The position numbers and the translations under genes are program-made. Under the pieces are notes generated by a model. It worked only from the letters and a program-made list of their open reading frames with translations. It searched no databases and was not told the origin of the DNA. Positions 25,640 through 32,676 of a stretch of DNA of 64,000 bases are shown here, piece after piece. This DNA comes from Clostridiales bacterium (GTDB lineage Bacteria > Bacillota > Clostridia > Peptostreptococcales > Anaerovoracaceae), in the NCBI GenBank assembly GCA_022766365.1, contig JALENW010000003.1, forward strand, positions 1-64,000. The letters are read 5' to 3'. The stretch's first letter is position 1. Each line of letters begins with the position of its first letter.

Positions 25640-25668
25640 TTGACAAGCGCTAGTATATTGTATATTAT
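25640..25668 (+). promoter_or_regulatory. promoter of the DDAH/antiporter unit
   Basis: TTGACA (25640-25645) and TATTAT (25663-25668) are 17 bases apart. The spacer and -10 consist of repeated TATATTGTATAT-like sequence, a plausible target for the divergent GntR regulator. Confidence 0.6.
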
Positions 25669-25759
25669 ATATTCAAATGTAACCGTGAAAAAAATATCAA
25701 TTTTCACGAATCACTCCGGTCAAATACTATTAAATCGATTGATGAAAGGATGTAGAAAA

Positions 25760-26536
25760 ATGAAAAAATTCAACAACGTAATCGTAAGAAGACCTTGTAA
25801 AGCTATAAGCGAAGGTATCACAAGCGGAACATTTGAAGGAACACCTGATTATGAGAATGCTCTTAAGCAGCATGATGCGTATATTGAAGCACTGAAAAAG
25901 TGTGGAGTTGAAGTAACAGTGCTTCCTGCTCTGGACGAATTTCCTGACAGTTGTTTTGTTGAAGATACCGCTGTACTCACGCCTAATGTAGCAATTATTT
26001 CAAGGCCCGGTGCAGAGAGCAGAAGAGACGAGCCAAACTACATAGTTGATACCATCAAGAAATTTTATCCTGAGGATAAGATAGAATATATCAAGGCTCC
26101 CGGCACGATGGAAGGCGGAGACGTGATGATGGTCGGCAACCACTTCTACATTGGAGCATCTGACAGGTCAAATGAAGAAGGCTGCAAACAGTTTATAGAG
26201 ATTCTTGAAAGACACGGACACACCGGATCGGTTGTCGAAATGAAAGAAATGTTGCATTTAAAGACAGGGGTTAACTATCTTGAGAATAACAACATGCTGG
26301 CTGCCGGAGAATTCCTCACAAGTTCTGATTTTGAAAAATACAATAAAACAGAAATTCCTGCTGACGAAGCCTATGCTGCGAACTGCATTTGGGTGAATGA
26401 TATTGTCATCGTTCCGGAAGGGTTCCCTAAGGTTGAGAAAGCTATAAGGAATCTGGGATATGAAGTTTTGACGGTCGATACTTCTGAGTATAAGAAGATT
26501 GACGGCGGACTCAGCTGCCTGTCTCTTAGATTCTGA
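25760..26536 (+). CDS. dimethylarginine dimethylaminohydrolase-like amidinotransferase-fold enzyme
   Basis: 258 residues of the guanidine-modifying superfamily. DDAH enzymes hydrolyse N-omega-methylated arginines to citrulline and an amine. Seen: SCFVEDTAVL, MEGGDVM with the catalytic Glu, LHLKTGVN with the catalytic His, and the C-terminal GGLSCLSLRF with the nucleophilic Cys. The ATG at 25760 is preferred because homologues begin MKKFNNVIVRRP and AAGGA lies upstream; the frame extends 5' without support. With the antiporter downstream, the product could feed citrulline to arcB and arcC encoded in the window. Confidence 0.82.
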   Translation: MKKFNNVIVRRPCKAISEGITSGTFEGTPDYENALKQHDAYIEALKKCGVEVTVLPALDEFPDSCFVEDTAVLTPNVAIISRPGAESRRDEPNYIVDTIKKFYPEDKIEYIKAPGTMEGGDVMMVGNHFYIGASDRSNEEGCKQFIEILERHGHTGSVVEMKEMLHLKTGVNYLENNNMLAAGEFLTSSDFEKYNKTEIPADEAYAANCIWVNDIVIVPEGFPKVEKAIRNLGYEVLTVDTSEYKKIDGGLSCLSLRF

Positions 26537-26542
26537 CAAATA

Positions 26543-26570
26543 ATGGGGGCGTGACAACGCCCCATGTTTT
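26543..26570 (+). terminator. terminator between DDAH-like gene and antiporter
   Basis: ATGGGGGCGT pairs with ACGCCCCAT around a short GAC-containing loop, followed by GTTTTT. It probably terminates part of the transcripts and lowers antiporter expression, as no separate promoter is obvious before 26616. Confidence 0.75.
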
Positions 26571-26615
26571 TATATCTCGCTAAAGGATATCGAGGTATAT
26601 TATTGGAGAGAAAGA

Positions 26616-28049
26616 ATGGAAAACAAAGAAAGAACATTAGGTGTATTTCCACTATCCATGTTTGCCGTAGGGCTGACGCTGGCTAGCGGAGTATTCAGCT
26701 TGTCCGGAGATTTTGCAAAGAGCGGAGCTCATACTTTAGCTACTCTGATAGGATGGGGCATTTGCGGGATCGGAATGTTTGCCCTTACTATGGCATTTTT
26801 TAAGTTATCTGTTGTAAAAAAAGAACTCACCAGCGGAATATACAGTTATGCCAAGGAGGGTTTTGGAGAATATGTGGGTTTTAACTCAGCATGGGGATAT
26901 TGGATGAGTGCAATTTTGGCACAGATATCATTCATCGCTCTTTTGTTTGAGACAATTGGAAGATATGTGCCTGCATTTGGAAATGGAACCAATCTAACTT
27001 CAATTTTAGTTTCATCACTTGTAATTTGGGCGTTATCACTATTGATTTTAAGAGGTGTCAATCAGGCTGTTGTGTTAAATGCGGTGGTGGTAATTGCAAA
27101 GGCCATTCCTATTCTTGCTGTGGTGGTAGCAATAATTTTCGGTGGTGCATTTAAGTGGGATATCTTCATGGAAAACTTTACAGGGACAGGAGAACTTTCC
27201 CTAATGGAGCAGATAAAGGGGACTGTGTATACTACCGTATGGATATTCATAGGAATAGAGGGTGCGGTTGTTATTTCAGGAAGAGGCAGAACCACGAAGA
27301 TTGCAGGTCAAGCTACCATTATCTCATTCCTGTCACTTTTTATTCTATATGTGATAATCTCCGTGCTTTCAATGGGGGTGATGTCAGCGGAGGAATTGGC
27401 CGCGCTGCCTAATCCATCCCTTGGCGGAGTGTTGGAATCTGTAGTCGGACCATGGGGAGCAACTCTTGTAAATGTTGGAGTAATCATATCCCTTGGAGGT
27501 GCTCTGTTCTCCTACACTATACTTTGTGTTGACAGTGCATTCGGTCCGTCAGAGCATGGAGCATTCCCGACCATTTTGTCGAAGCAAAATGCAAAGGGGG
27601 CGCCTACATGGTCGGTTATTATCTCAGCACTGATAATACAGCTATTTATTATTATAATGTATTTGAACAGTGCTACATTCCAAGCACTTTACGCACTTTC
27701 CACCTCTGCGATTATGGTTCCGTATGTTCTGTCTGCATTCTACTATCTTAAAGTTGTAGCCAAGGGTGAGGATAAGGAATTTGAAGGTGGAAAGAGGACG
27801 TTACCTTGGATAATCGCATTGGGAGCTTCCGTATACGGATTCTGGCTGCTATATGCCTCGGGGACAACTTATATTCTCATAGCATCTCTCCTTTATGCAC
27901 CGGGGACTCTCATGTACCTCTATAATAGAAAGAAGAGGGGACTTAAGATGTTTGATGGCAGCAAGTCTGTTGTTGTCTGCGTGATTTTGATTGCGGCAGC
28001 TGTCATATCTTTGGTTCTTACAGTTAATGGGACACTGGAGTGGTTCTAG
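26616..28049 (+). CDS. APC-family basic amino acid antiporter, ArcD-like
   Basis: 477 residues with about twelve to thirteen membrane segments. The N-terminal LASGVFSLSGDFAKSGA and WIFIGIEGAVVISGR match the arginine/ornithine and lysine antiporters of the APC superfamily. It sits behind a DDAH-like enzyme, which makes uptake of arginine or methylarginine in exchange for ornithine or citrulline plausible. GGAG precedes the start. Confidence 0.85.
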   Translation: MENKERTLGVFPLSMFAVGLTLASGVFSLSGDFAKSGAHTLATLIGWGICGIGMFALTMAFFKLSVVKKELTSGIYSYAKEGFGEYVGFNSAWGYWMSAILAQISFIALLFETIGRYVPAFGNGTNLTSILVSSLVIWALSLLILRGVNQAVVLNAVVVIAKAIPILAVVVAIIFGGAFKWDIFMENFTGTGELSLMEQIKGTVYTTVWIFIGIEGAVVISGRGRTTKIAGQATIISFLSLFILYVIISVLSMGVMSAEELAALPNPSLGGVLESVVGPWGATLVNVGVIISLGGALFSYTILCVDSAFGPSEHGAFPTILSKQNAKGAPTWSVIISALIIQLFIIIMYLNSATFQALYALSTSAIMVPYVLSAFYYLKVVAKGEDKEFEGGKRTLPWIIALGASVYGFWLLYASGTTYILIASLLYAPGTLMYLYNRKKRGLKMFDGSKSVVVCVILIAAAVISLVLTVNGTLEWF

Positions 28050-28108
28050 TGCGTATAACATTAGAGTGGCAGATTGAAATTTGAAATTTGTTCTAATCGA
28101 TATTAAAG

Positions 28109-28170
28109 AAAATCCCGATTGAGGATCTTGCGAAATCAAGTGACGATTTCACAATCCTAATCGGGATTTT
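28109..28170 (+). terminator. terminator after the antiporter
   Basis: AAAATCCCGATT (28109-28120) pairs with AATCGGGATTTT (28159-28170); an inner GAAATC/GATTTC helix extends the structure. Confidence 0.85.
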
Positions 28171-28228
28171 AATTGCAGAATACAGCTTCATATATCCTAT
28201 ATTCCGGAATTTCAACTAAGTTGGGTAA

Positions 28229-28405
28229 TTACTTTCTTACCATTGGCTTGCCACAGCATTCAAAGTCGCAGCATACACCGTGATCATGACCTGTCTCGCA
28301 AGCTGCCTCGTCAGGACATCCGCAAGATTTCTTCACTTCAAGTTCAAGACCGCAGCTTTCACATACATAAACTTCTCCAACTTTCATGTCTCCACAAGAT
28401 ACCAT
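28229..28405 (-). CDS. small Cys-rich desulforedoxin-like metal protein
   Basis: 58 residues. MKVGEVYVCESCGLELEV and the final CCGKPM resemble the desulforedoxin domain that binds iron through CxxC and CC pairs. Between them lies an insert CGCPDEAACETGHDHGVCCDFE with further Cys and His, so a second metal site is possible. The start at 28405 is chosen for the AGGAGG upstream on the minus strand; the frame extends 27 codons further without support. Probably a redox or metal-binding protein. Confidence 0.7.
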   Translation of the reverse strand: MVSCGDMKVGEVYVCESCGLELEVKKSCGCPDEAACETGHDHGVCCDFECCGKPMVRK

Positions 28406-28591
28406 AATACTTTTCCTCCTTGTAATTAATAGTGTTTTTAGCGTTTTATTTTTCTTACAGGAAGAATTATACCATGGATTAAACAATTAAGCAAGCGTTG
28501 AATTAAAATTTTTCTTATAAATTTTTAAATTTCTTTGAGTGTGATTTCGTGACATCTGATATTTCGGGAAAGATTGCCGGATAATCATTAT

Positions 28592-29563
28592 TTATAAGTT
28601 TTTATTATCTTTATCCGAAGCTGTTTTTCTATATATTGTAGCTCCCTTGCTTTGAACTATCCTTGAGGAGATGAGATTAGCCTGAATAACAGCATCCTTT
28701 AGTGAAAGTCCGTCCATAAGCCCTGATATAACCCCTCCGGCATGTGCATCTCCGGCACCAATTGTGTCTACAACTTTCTCCACCGGACATGCAGGTATAT
28801 CTCTTTTTATCACATGTTTTCCATCTTTTAACTCATAGATTACTGCACCTTCGCCACCCTTTGTACTGATGATGGGCATTCCGGTGATTTTTAATAGATT
28901 GTTTATACCCTCAAACTTGGATATCAGGTAGGCAGATTCTTTCTCATTCATGTGAAGTACGGGATTTAAGTTTAGAATATTTTTCAGGATTGAGACGGGC
29001 ATATGAGAAATTCTCGGGCCGGGGGCAAAAAACAGACAAGGATAGGAAGAATGCATTCCGGCATAACCGGGGAAAGTAACGGTATCACCCTTATTCTTGT
29101 GAGCACTTTCCAAAAAACTCAGGATTGCATCTGATGAGCTATCCTCCAGGTCCAATCCGCAGATGTAGATAAAACTGTAATCAGACGATTTGATATCCGA
29201 AAAGAATTCTTCCCTAAATTGATACTCAACCCCTCTGTGACATATGAACGATCTTTCTCCTGTTCTGTCAACCAGACAGTAGCAACAACCGTTATCTCCT
29301 GTAATTCTGTGCAGTGGTGTAGAAAATCCCCGATCAGATAATATTTTGCAGATAAAATCTCCGTAATATCCGGTGCCGACAGGACTCAGCAGATCGAACG
29401 TCTTACCGAAGTAATCCAAGGCAGATGCTACGTTATAGGCACAACCTCCGGGAGCAAGACTTTGTGAACTTACATTAATGTCATCACCTCTTCTTGGGAG
29501 ATTGTCGATTTCGATTATGACATCTGCGGCGGTAGAACCGATGATTAGAGCTTTCTTTTCCAC
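28592..29563 (-). CDS. PfkB-family sugar/nucleoside kinase
   Basis: 323-residue ribokinase-like kinase. The N-terminal GSTAADVIIEIDNLP and GGCAYNVASAL are the first PfkB signature region, and DTIGAGDAHAGG holds the catalytic Asp and anion hole of the second signature. Substrates in this family range from ribose and fructose derivatives to nucleosides and pseudouridine; sequence alone does not decide. Single gene followed upstream by a hairpin shared with the next minus-strand gene. Confidence 0.85.
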   Translation of the reverse strand: MEKKALIIGSTAADVIIEIDNLPRRGDDINVSSQSLAPGGCAYNVASALDYFGKTFDLLSPVGTGYYGDFICKILSDRGFSTPLHRITGDNGCCYCLVDRTGERSFICHRGVEYQFREEFFSDIKSSDYSFIYICGLDLEDSSSDAILSFLESAHKNKGDTVTFPGYAGMHSSYPCLFFAPGPRISHMPVSILKNILNLNPVLHMNEKESAYLISKFEGINNLLKITGMPIISTKGGEGAVIYELKDGKHVIKRDIPACPVEKVVDTIGAGDAHAGGVISGLMDGLSLKDAVIQANLISSRIVQSKGATIYRKTASDKDNKNL

Positions 29564-29602
29564 ATTTCCTCCTGCTTAGCATGCGAGCCGTTGAAAATCA
29601 AA

Positions 29603-29636
29603 GCGCGAGAGCCGGCTGTGGATTCTCGCGCAGGTT
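29603..29636 (-). terminator. hairpin between acyltransferase-fold gene and PfkB kinase
   Basis: GCGCGAGA (29603-29610) pairs with TCTCGCGC (29624-29631). On the minus strand it follows the gene at 29664 and is followed by a weak T-containing tail, so it probably terminates that gene. Confidence 0.6.
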
Positions 29637-29663
29637 TAAGATATGTTGAAATAATACCAAATT

Positions 29664-30551
29664 TTACTTAACTATGAATTTAGGATTTCTGACCTTTACG
29701 TTCTCGTCTCTTACAATTTTGTCCGGCTTTTTTTCAAGAACTGAAGGATTCGCCATGTATCTTTTGTACTCCCTGAAGCACCTGGCGTAGTAGTAGCCCG
29801 AAGCAACTCTGTCATCGGCGGAGACGTTGACAGGTATGACTTTCTTGTCCACGATGGTTTCTCCAACCTTTGTCAATTTCTTTTCAGGCGTTCCCATTGC
29901 TATGAAAAGAGATGTGCTTCCGAAGTCGTACATGTGATGATAAACCGGTCCAAGTCTGATAGATGCCAGGTTGGTGATGAATAGGGAAGTATGAAACGGA
30001 CTTGCATCTATGATACTGAACGGCAGTCCGAAAAGGCTATCCCAGGTCTTGAGAAATCCGATTATCCCGCGCATGAGACCGGGAACTTTGTTGAGGCCTT
30101 GAAGAAACCTGTCAGCTGCGTTGTTTCTGTCAGGAGAAGCGCTTTCGGTTTCCTCTATAGCTTTGCTGACCTTTCTGTTAACTTCAAAGATGTCATCGTC
30201 CAAGTTGAAGTACAGCTTGATTGCTTCTTCATTATTTCCGTTTTCGGACACCGGTTTGATGGCAATGAAGGAAACAGCAAAGTGGTTTCGACTGTAAAGT
30301 GTCCTGTTAATTACAAATCGATTCAGATGAGGATTCTGTGAAACAAGCCTCAGATAGGCAGCAATCACAACGCTCATATGCTTCATGGCGATGCCCTTTT
30401 CACGACACTGATTAACGTACTTGGAAATAGAATCCATGTCAATGTCGAGGTGTATATAGTTGGTTGCATCATACCGATGAGGCATGATATGGGGCATGAT
30501 TTCATAGAAAGGGTCACACCCTTTGAGTTTGTATCCGTCAGGTCTATTCAT
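29664..30551 (-). CDS. CoA-dependent acyltransferase-fold protein, altered active site
   Basis: 295 residues related to the catalytic domain of 2-oxoacid dehydrogenase E2 and chloramphenicol acetyltransferases, without lipoyl or E1-binding domains. Near the C terminus the usual S-x-D-H-R-V-x-D-G becomes SADDRVASG (residues 244-252), so the catalytic His is Asp247 and the last Asp is Ser. Acyl transfer by the normal mechanism is therefore doubtful; a binding or structural role, or different chemistry, is possible. Similar stand-alone proteins occur in Clostridia, but I do not know a function. Confidence 0.72.
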   Translation of the reverse strand: MNRPDGYKLKGCDPFYEIMPHIMPHRYDATNYIHLDIDMDSISKYVNQCREKGIAMKHMSVVIAAYLRLVSQNPHLNRFVINRTLYSRNHFAVSFIAIKPVSENGNNEEAIKLYFNLDDDIFEVNRKVSKAIEETESASPDRNNAADRFLQGLNKVPGLMRGIIGFLKTWDSLFGLPFSIIDASPFHTSLFITNLASIRLGPVYHHMYDFGSTSLFIAMGTPEKKLTKVGETIVDKKVIPVNVSADDRVASGYYYARCFREYKRYMANPSVLEKKPDKIVRDENVKVRNPKFIVK

Positions 30552-30742
30552 ATATTATAATTATCCTTCTAAAACATAGCAAATTTACAATTATCTATAT
30601 CTCAATAATGTAATTGCATTCCAAATAGTATTAACAATAATTTGTCCGCTAATATAACAGCAGCCCGAGTTCAGATAAACTTACTCAGGCATAAGTCTCT
30701 CTGCGATGATGATTCCGCTAATCTGATTTCTATGGCTCATGC

Positions 30743-30829
30743 ATTGAACCCCTGAATCAGGAAGTCTATTTGTCAGATGGCTTCAGCCTTATAAAGCGGG
30801 CGATTGAACCCCTGAACCAGGAAGTCTAT
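30743..30829. repeat. two copies of a 27-bp repeat, 60 bp apart
   Basis: Copies at 30743-30769 and 30803-30829 differ at one base (ATTGAACCCCTGA-A-T/C-CAGGAAGTCTAT). Each holds the small dyad CCTGA-N-TCAGG (first copy). The second copy covers the stop codon of the threonine aldolase gene. With only two units and a 33-base interval it does not qualify as a CRISPR array. Confidence 0.7.
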
Positions 30830-31878
30830 GCTTGACCCTTTTCAAAGTCTGCAACGGCTTTGGCTAAAGCTTCTATATCATCTGTTGTAGTTCCAAACCC
30901 TGTTACGAAACGAGTTACCATTACATCATCTCTTCCCTCAACGGGAGCCCATTCATAGAAATCAAAATCTTTCTGCAGATGGGTAATCAAATCCTTATTG
31001 AGTATAGGGAAAACCTGGTTGGTATGTGAAGAACTGTAAAAATTACAGCCGATGTTCTCGAAAATTTTATGTACCTTCAGAGCAGCAGCATTCATATGAT
31101 GACCGATGCTGTAGAACAGACTGTCATCACCGCCTTTAAGCAGCTCAATAAACTGAATTCCTATAATCCGACCCTTTGCAAGCATCGCATTGTTCTGCTT
31201 GACGATCCACCTGTAGTATGGTTTGAAAGCATCATGGATTAAAACCACAGCTTCTCCAAGGAGTAATCCGTGCTTAGTGCCTCCTATGTAAAAGGCGTCA
31301 GCAATATCAGCTATATCTTTGATGGTAAAATCAGCCTCAGGAGCAGTCAGTGCAGCACCAAGTCTTGCTCCATCTATATATAGAAGCATATCCCTCTCAT
31401 CACACTTAGCTCTTAAAGCCTTGAGTTCGGCCAGGCTATACATACTGCCTAGTTCTGTGGTCTGGCTGATTGATAAGAGGCGGGGAAGAACGGTATGATC
31501 ATCTTCATACTCTATCCAAGCTTTGTCAATCAGTTCGGGAGTAATCTTACCGTCAACCGGATCCATAGGTATAATCTTGTGTCCCGTCTTTTCAACGGCA
31601 CCGCACTCATGGGTATATATGTGCGCGGATCTTGGTGCTACCACAGCCTCATAGGGTCTCAAGGCGGCGGCGATTGTACAAACATTAGTAGGTGTACCGC
31701 CGATCATCATGTGTACATCAGCATCAGGTCTGCCTATGAGCTCTTTGATAAGAGCTTCAGCCTGATCTGAATATTTATCTAAAGTATGTGTTCCTGTATG
31801 TTCAGAATTTGTCTCGACCAATGCTTTCAGGATTTGCGGATGCGCCCCCTGAGTATAGTCACTTTTAAAATAAATCAT
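30826..31878 (-). CDS. ltaE: low-specificity L-threonine aldolase
   Basis: 350-residue fold-type I PLP enzyme of the beta-eliminating lyase family that splits threonine to glycine and acetaldehyde. Visible: SDYTQGAHP at the N terminus, HIYTHECGAVE, LLYIDGARLGAAL and the PLP lysine in YIGGTKHG. The start at 31878 has AGGAGG at the right distance; the frame extends eleven codons upstream without support. Specificity for threonine, allothreonine or another beta-hydroxy amino acid is not decided by sequence. Confidence 0.85.
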   Translation of the reverse strand: MIYFKSDYTQGAHPQILKALVETNSEHTGTHTLDKYSDQAEALIKELIGRPDADVHMMIGGTPTNVCTIAAALRPYEAVVAPRSAHIYTHECGAVEKTGHKIIPMDPVDGKITPELIDKAWIEYEDDHTVLPRLLSISQTTELGSMYSLAELKALRAKCDERDMLLYIDGARLGAALTAPEADFTIKDIADIADAFYIGGTKHGLLLGEAVVLIHDAFKPYYRWIVKQNNAMLAKGRIIGIQFIELLKGGDDSLFYSIGHHMNAAALKVHKIFENIGCNFYSSSHTNQVFPILNKDLITHLQKDFDFYEWAPVEGRDDVMVTRFVTGFGTTTDDIEALAKAVADFEKGQA

Positions 31879-31973
31879 TAGGAACCTCCTCGTATAATAT
31901 GTTTTACACATTAGTATTATACGTGAAATTTATCATAAAAGCAAAATTATTTCAAAAATTTCGTTATCCATCA

Positions 31974-32002
31974 TTGACAAAATATTGAGTTTGTTGTAAT
32001 AT
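31974..32002 (+). promoter_or_regulatory. promoter of the feo operon
   Basis: TTGACA (31974-31979) and TAATAT (31997-32002) are 17 bases apart. The DtxR-like operator overlaps the end of the -10. Confidence 0.75.
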
Positions 32003-32021
32003 ACTAACGGAAGGTTAGTAT
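32001..32021. promoter_or_regulatory. DtxR/IdeR-like iron-responsive operator
   Basis: ATACTAAC-GGAAG-GTTAGTAT is a perfect inverted repeat with eight-base arms containing the CTAAC/GTTAG core found in DtxR-family boxes. A further ACTAAC follows at 32024-32029. It overlaps the -10, consistent with iron-dependent repression by the DtxR-type protein encoded at 35270. Confidence 0.75.
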
Positions 32022-32153
32022 CAACTAACTTTCGAAGTGTTGTAATTTTCAATTCCGACTGACAAATGTTTCTAAACGATATTATTTAATTTGATGTTTG
32101 CCGAGGTGGGAATTTAAAGATATGCTTCTATTTTGTTTAGGGGAGGTGGCAAG

Positions 32154-32372
32154 ATGCCCTTGACATTCGCAAATGAAGGCGATTTGGTAAGGATAATTAA
32201 AGTATCAGGTGTCGATGAATCCAGACGCCATCTACATAACTTAGGCTTTGTAGAGGATACGGAGCTGACAATCATAACTAAAGCCGGCGGCAACATTATC
32301 GTAAGCGTGAAGGATGGCAGAGTTGCTCTCAGCAGAGAGTTGGCGTCAAAAATAATCGTAACACCAGTCTAG
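32154..32372 (+). CDS. feoA: ferrous iron transport protein FeoA (first copy)
   Basis: 72-residue SH3-like protein that interacts with FeoB. The start at 32154 is chosen for GGGGAGG upstream; an earlier in-frame TTG lies in that site. Features: EGDLVRIIKVSG, RRHLHNLGFVEDTELTII and the final SRELASKIIV. Followed by a second, diverged feoA. Confidence 0.9.
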   Translation: MPLTFANEGDLVRIIKVSGVDESRRHLHNLGFVEDTELTIITKAGGNIIVSVKDGRVALSRELASKIIVTPV

Positions 32373-32428
32373 CCTTTGAATACTTCAAAGGCTATAATTA
32401 TCAGCAATATATTCCGGAGGTTGTATTA

Positions 32429-32653
32429 ATGAAGACACTTAATGAGGTGCCGGTAGGGAGCAAAGCCGTAGTCAAAAAGCTGAAAGGACAGGGACCTACC
32501 AAGAGAAGGATAATGGATATGGGAATTACCAAAGGTGTAACCCTTGACGTAGTGAAAGTTGCCCCTTTGGGTGATCCCATAGAGGTAAAAGTTCGAGGCT
32601 ATCAGCTTTCCATCAGAAAAGCAGAAGCTGAGGCAATTTTGATTGAAGAATAA
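32429..32653 (+). CDS. feoA: ferrous iron transport protein FeoA (second copy)
   Basis: 74 residues, SH3-like. It has the canonical KRRIMDMGITKGVTLDVVKVAPLGDPIEVKVRGYQLSIRK sequence pattern, closer to typical FeoA than the first copy. CGGAGG precedes the ATG. Two FeoA proteins before one FeoB suggest non-equivalent roles at the transporter. Confidence 0.92.
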   Translation: MKTLNEVPVGSKAVVKKLKGQGPTKRRIMDMGITKGVTLDVVKVAPLGDPIEVKVRGYQLSIRKAEAEAILIEE

Positions 32654-32676
32654 TTAGTTACTTAGGAGGAATTTAA

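Noticed and set aside
30743..30829. CRISPR-like repeat-spacer arrangement
   Set aside because: Only two repeat units, one overlapping a gene end, and no cas genes in the window.
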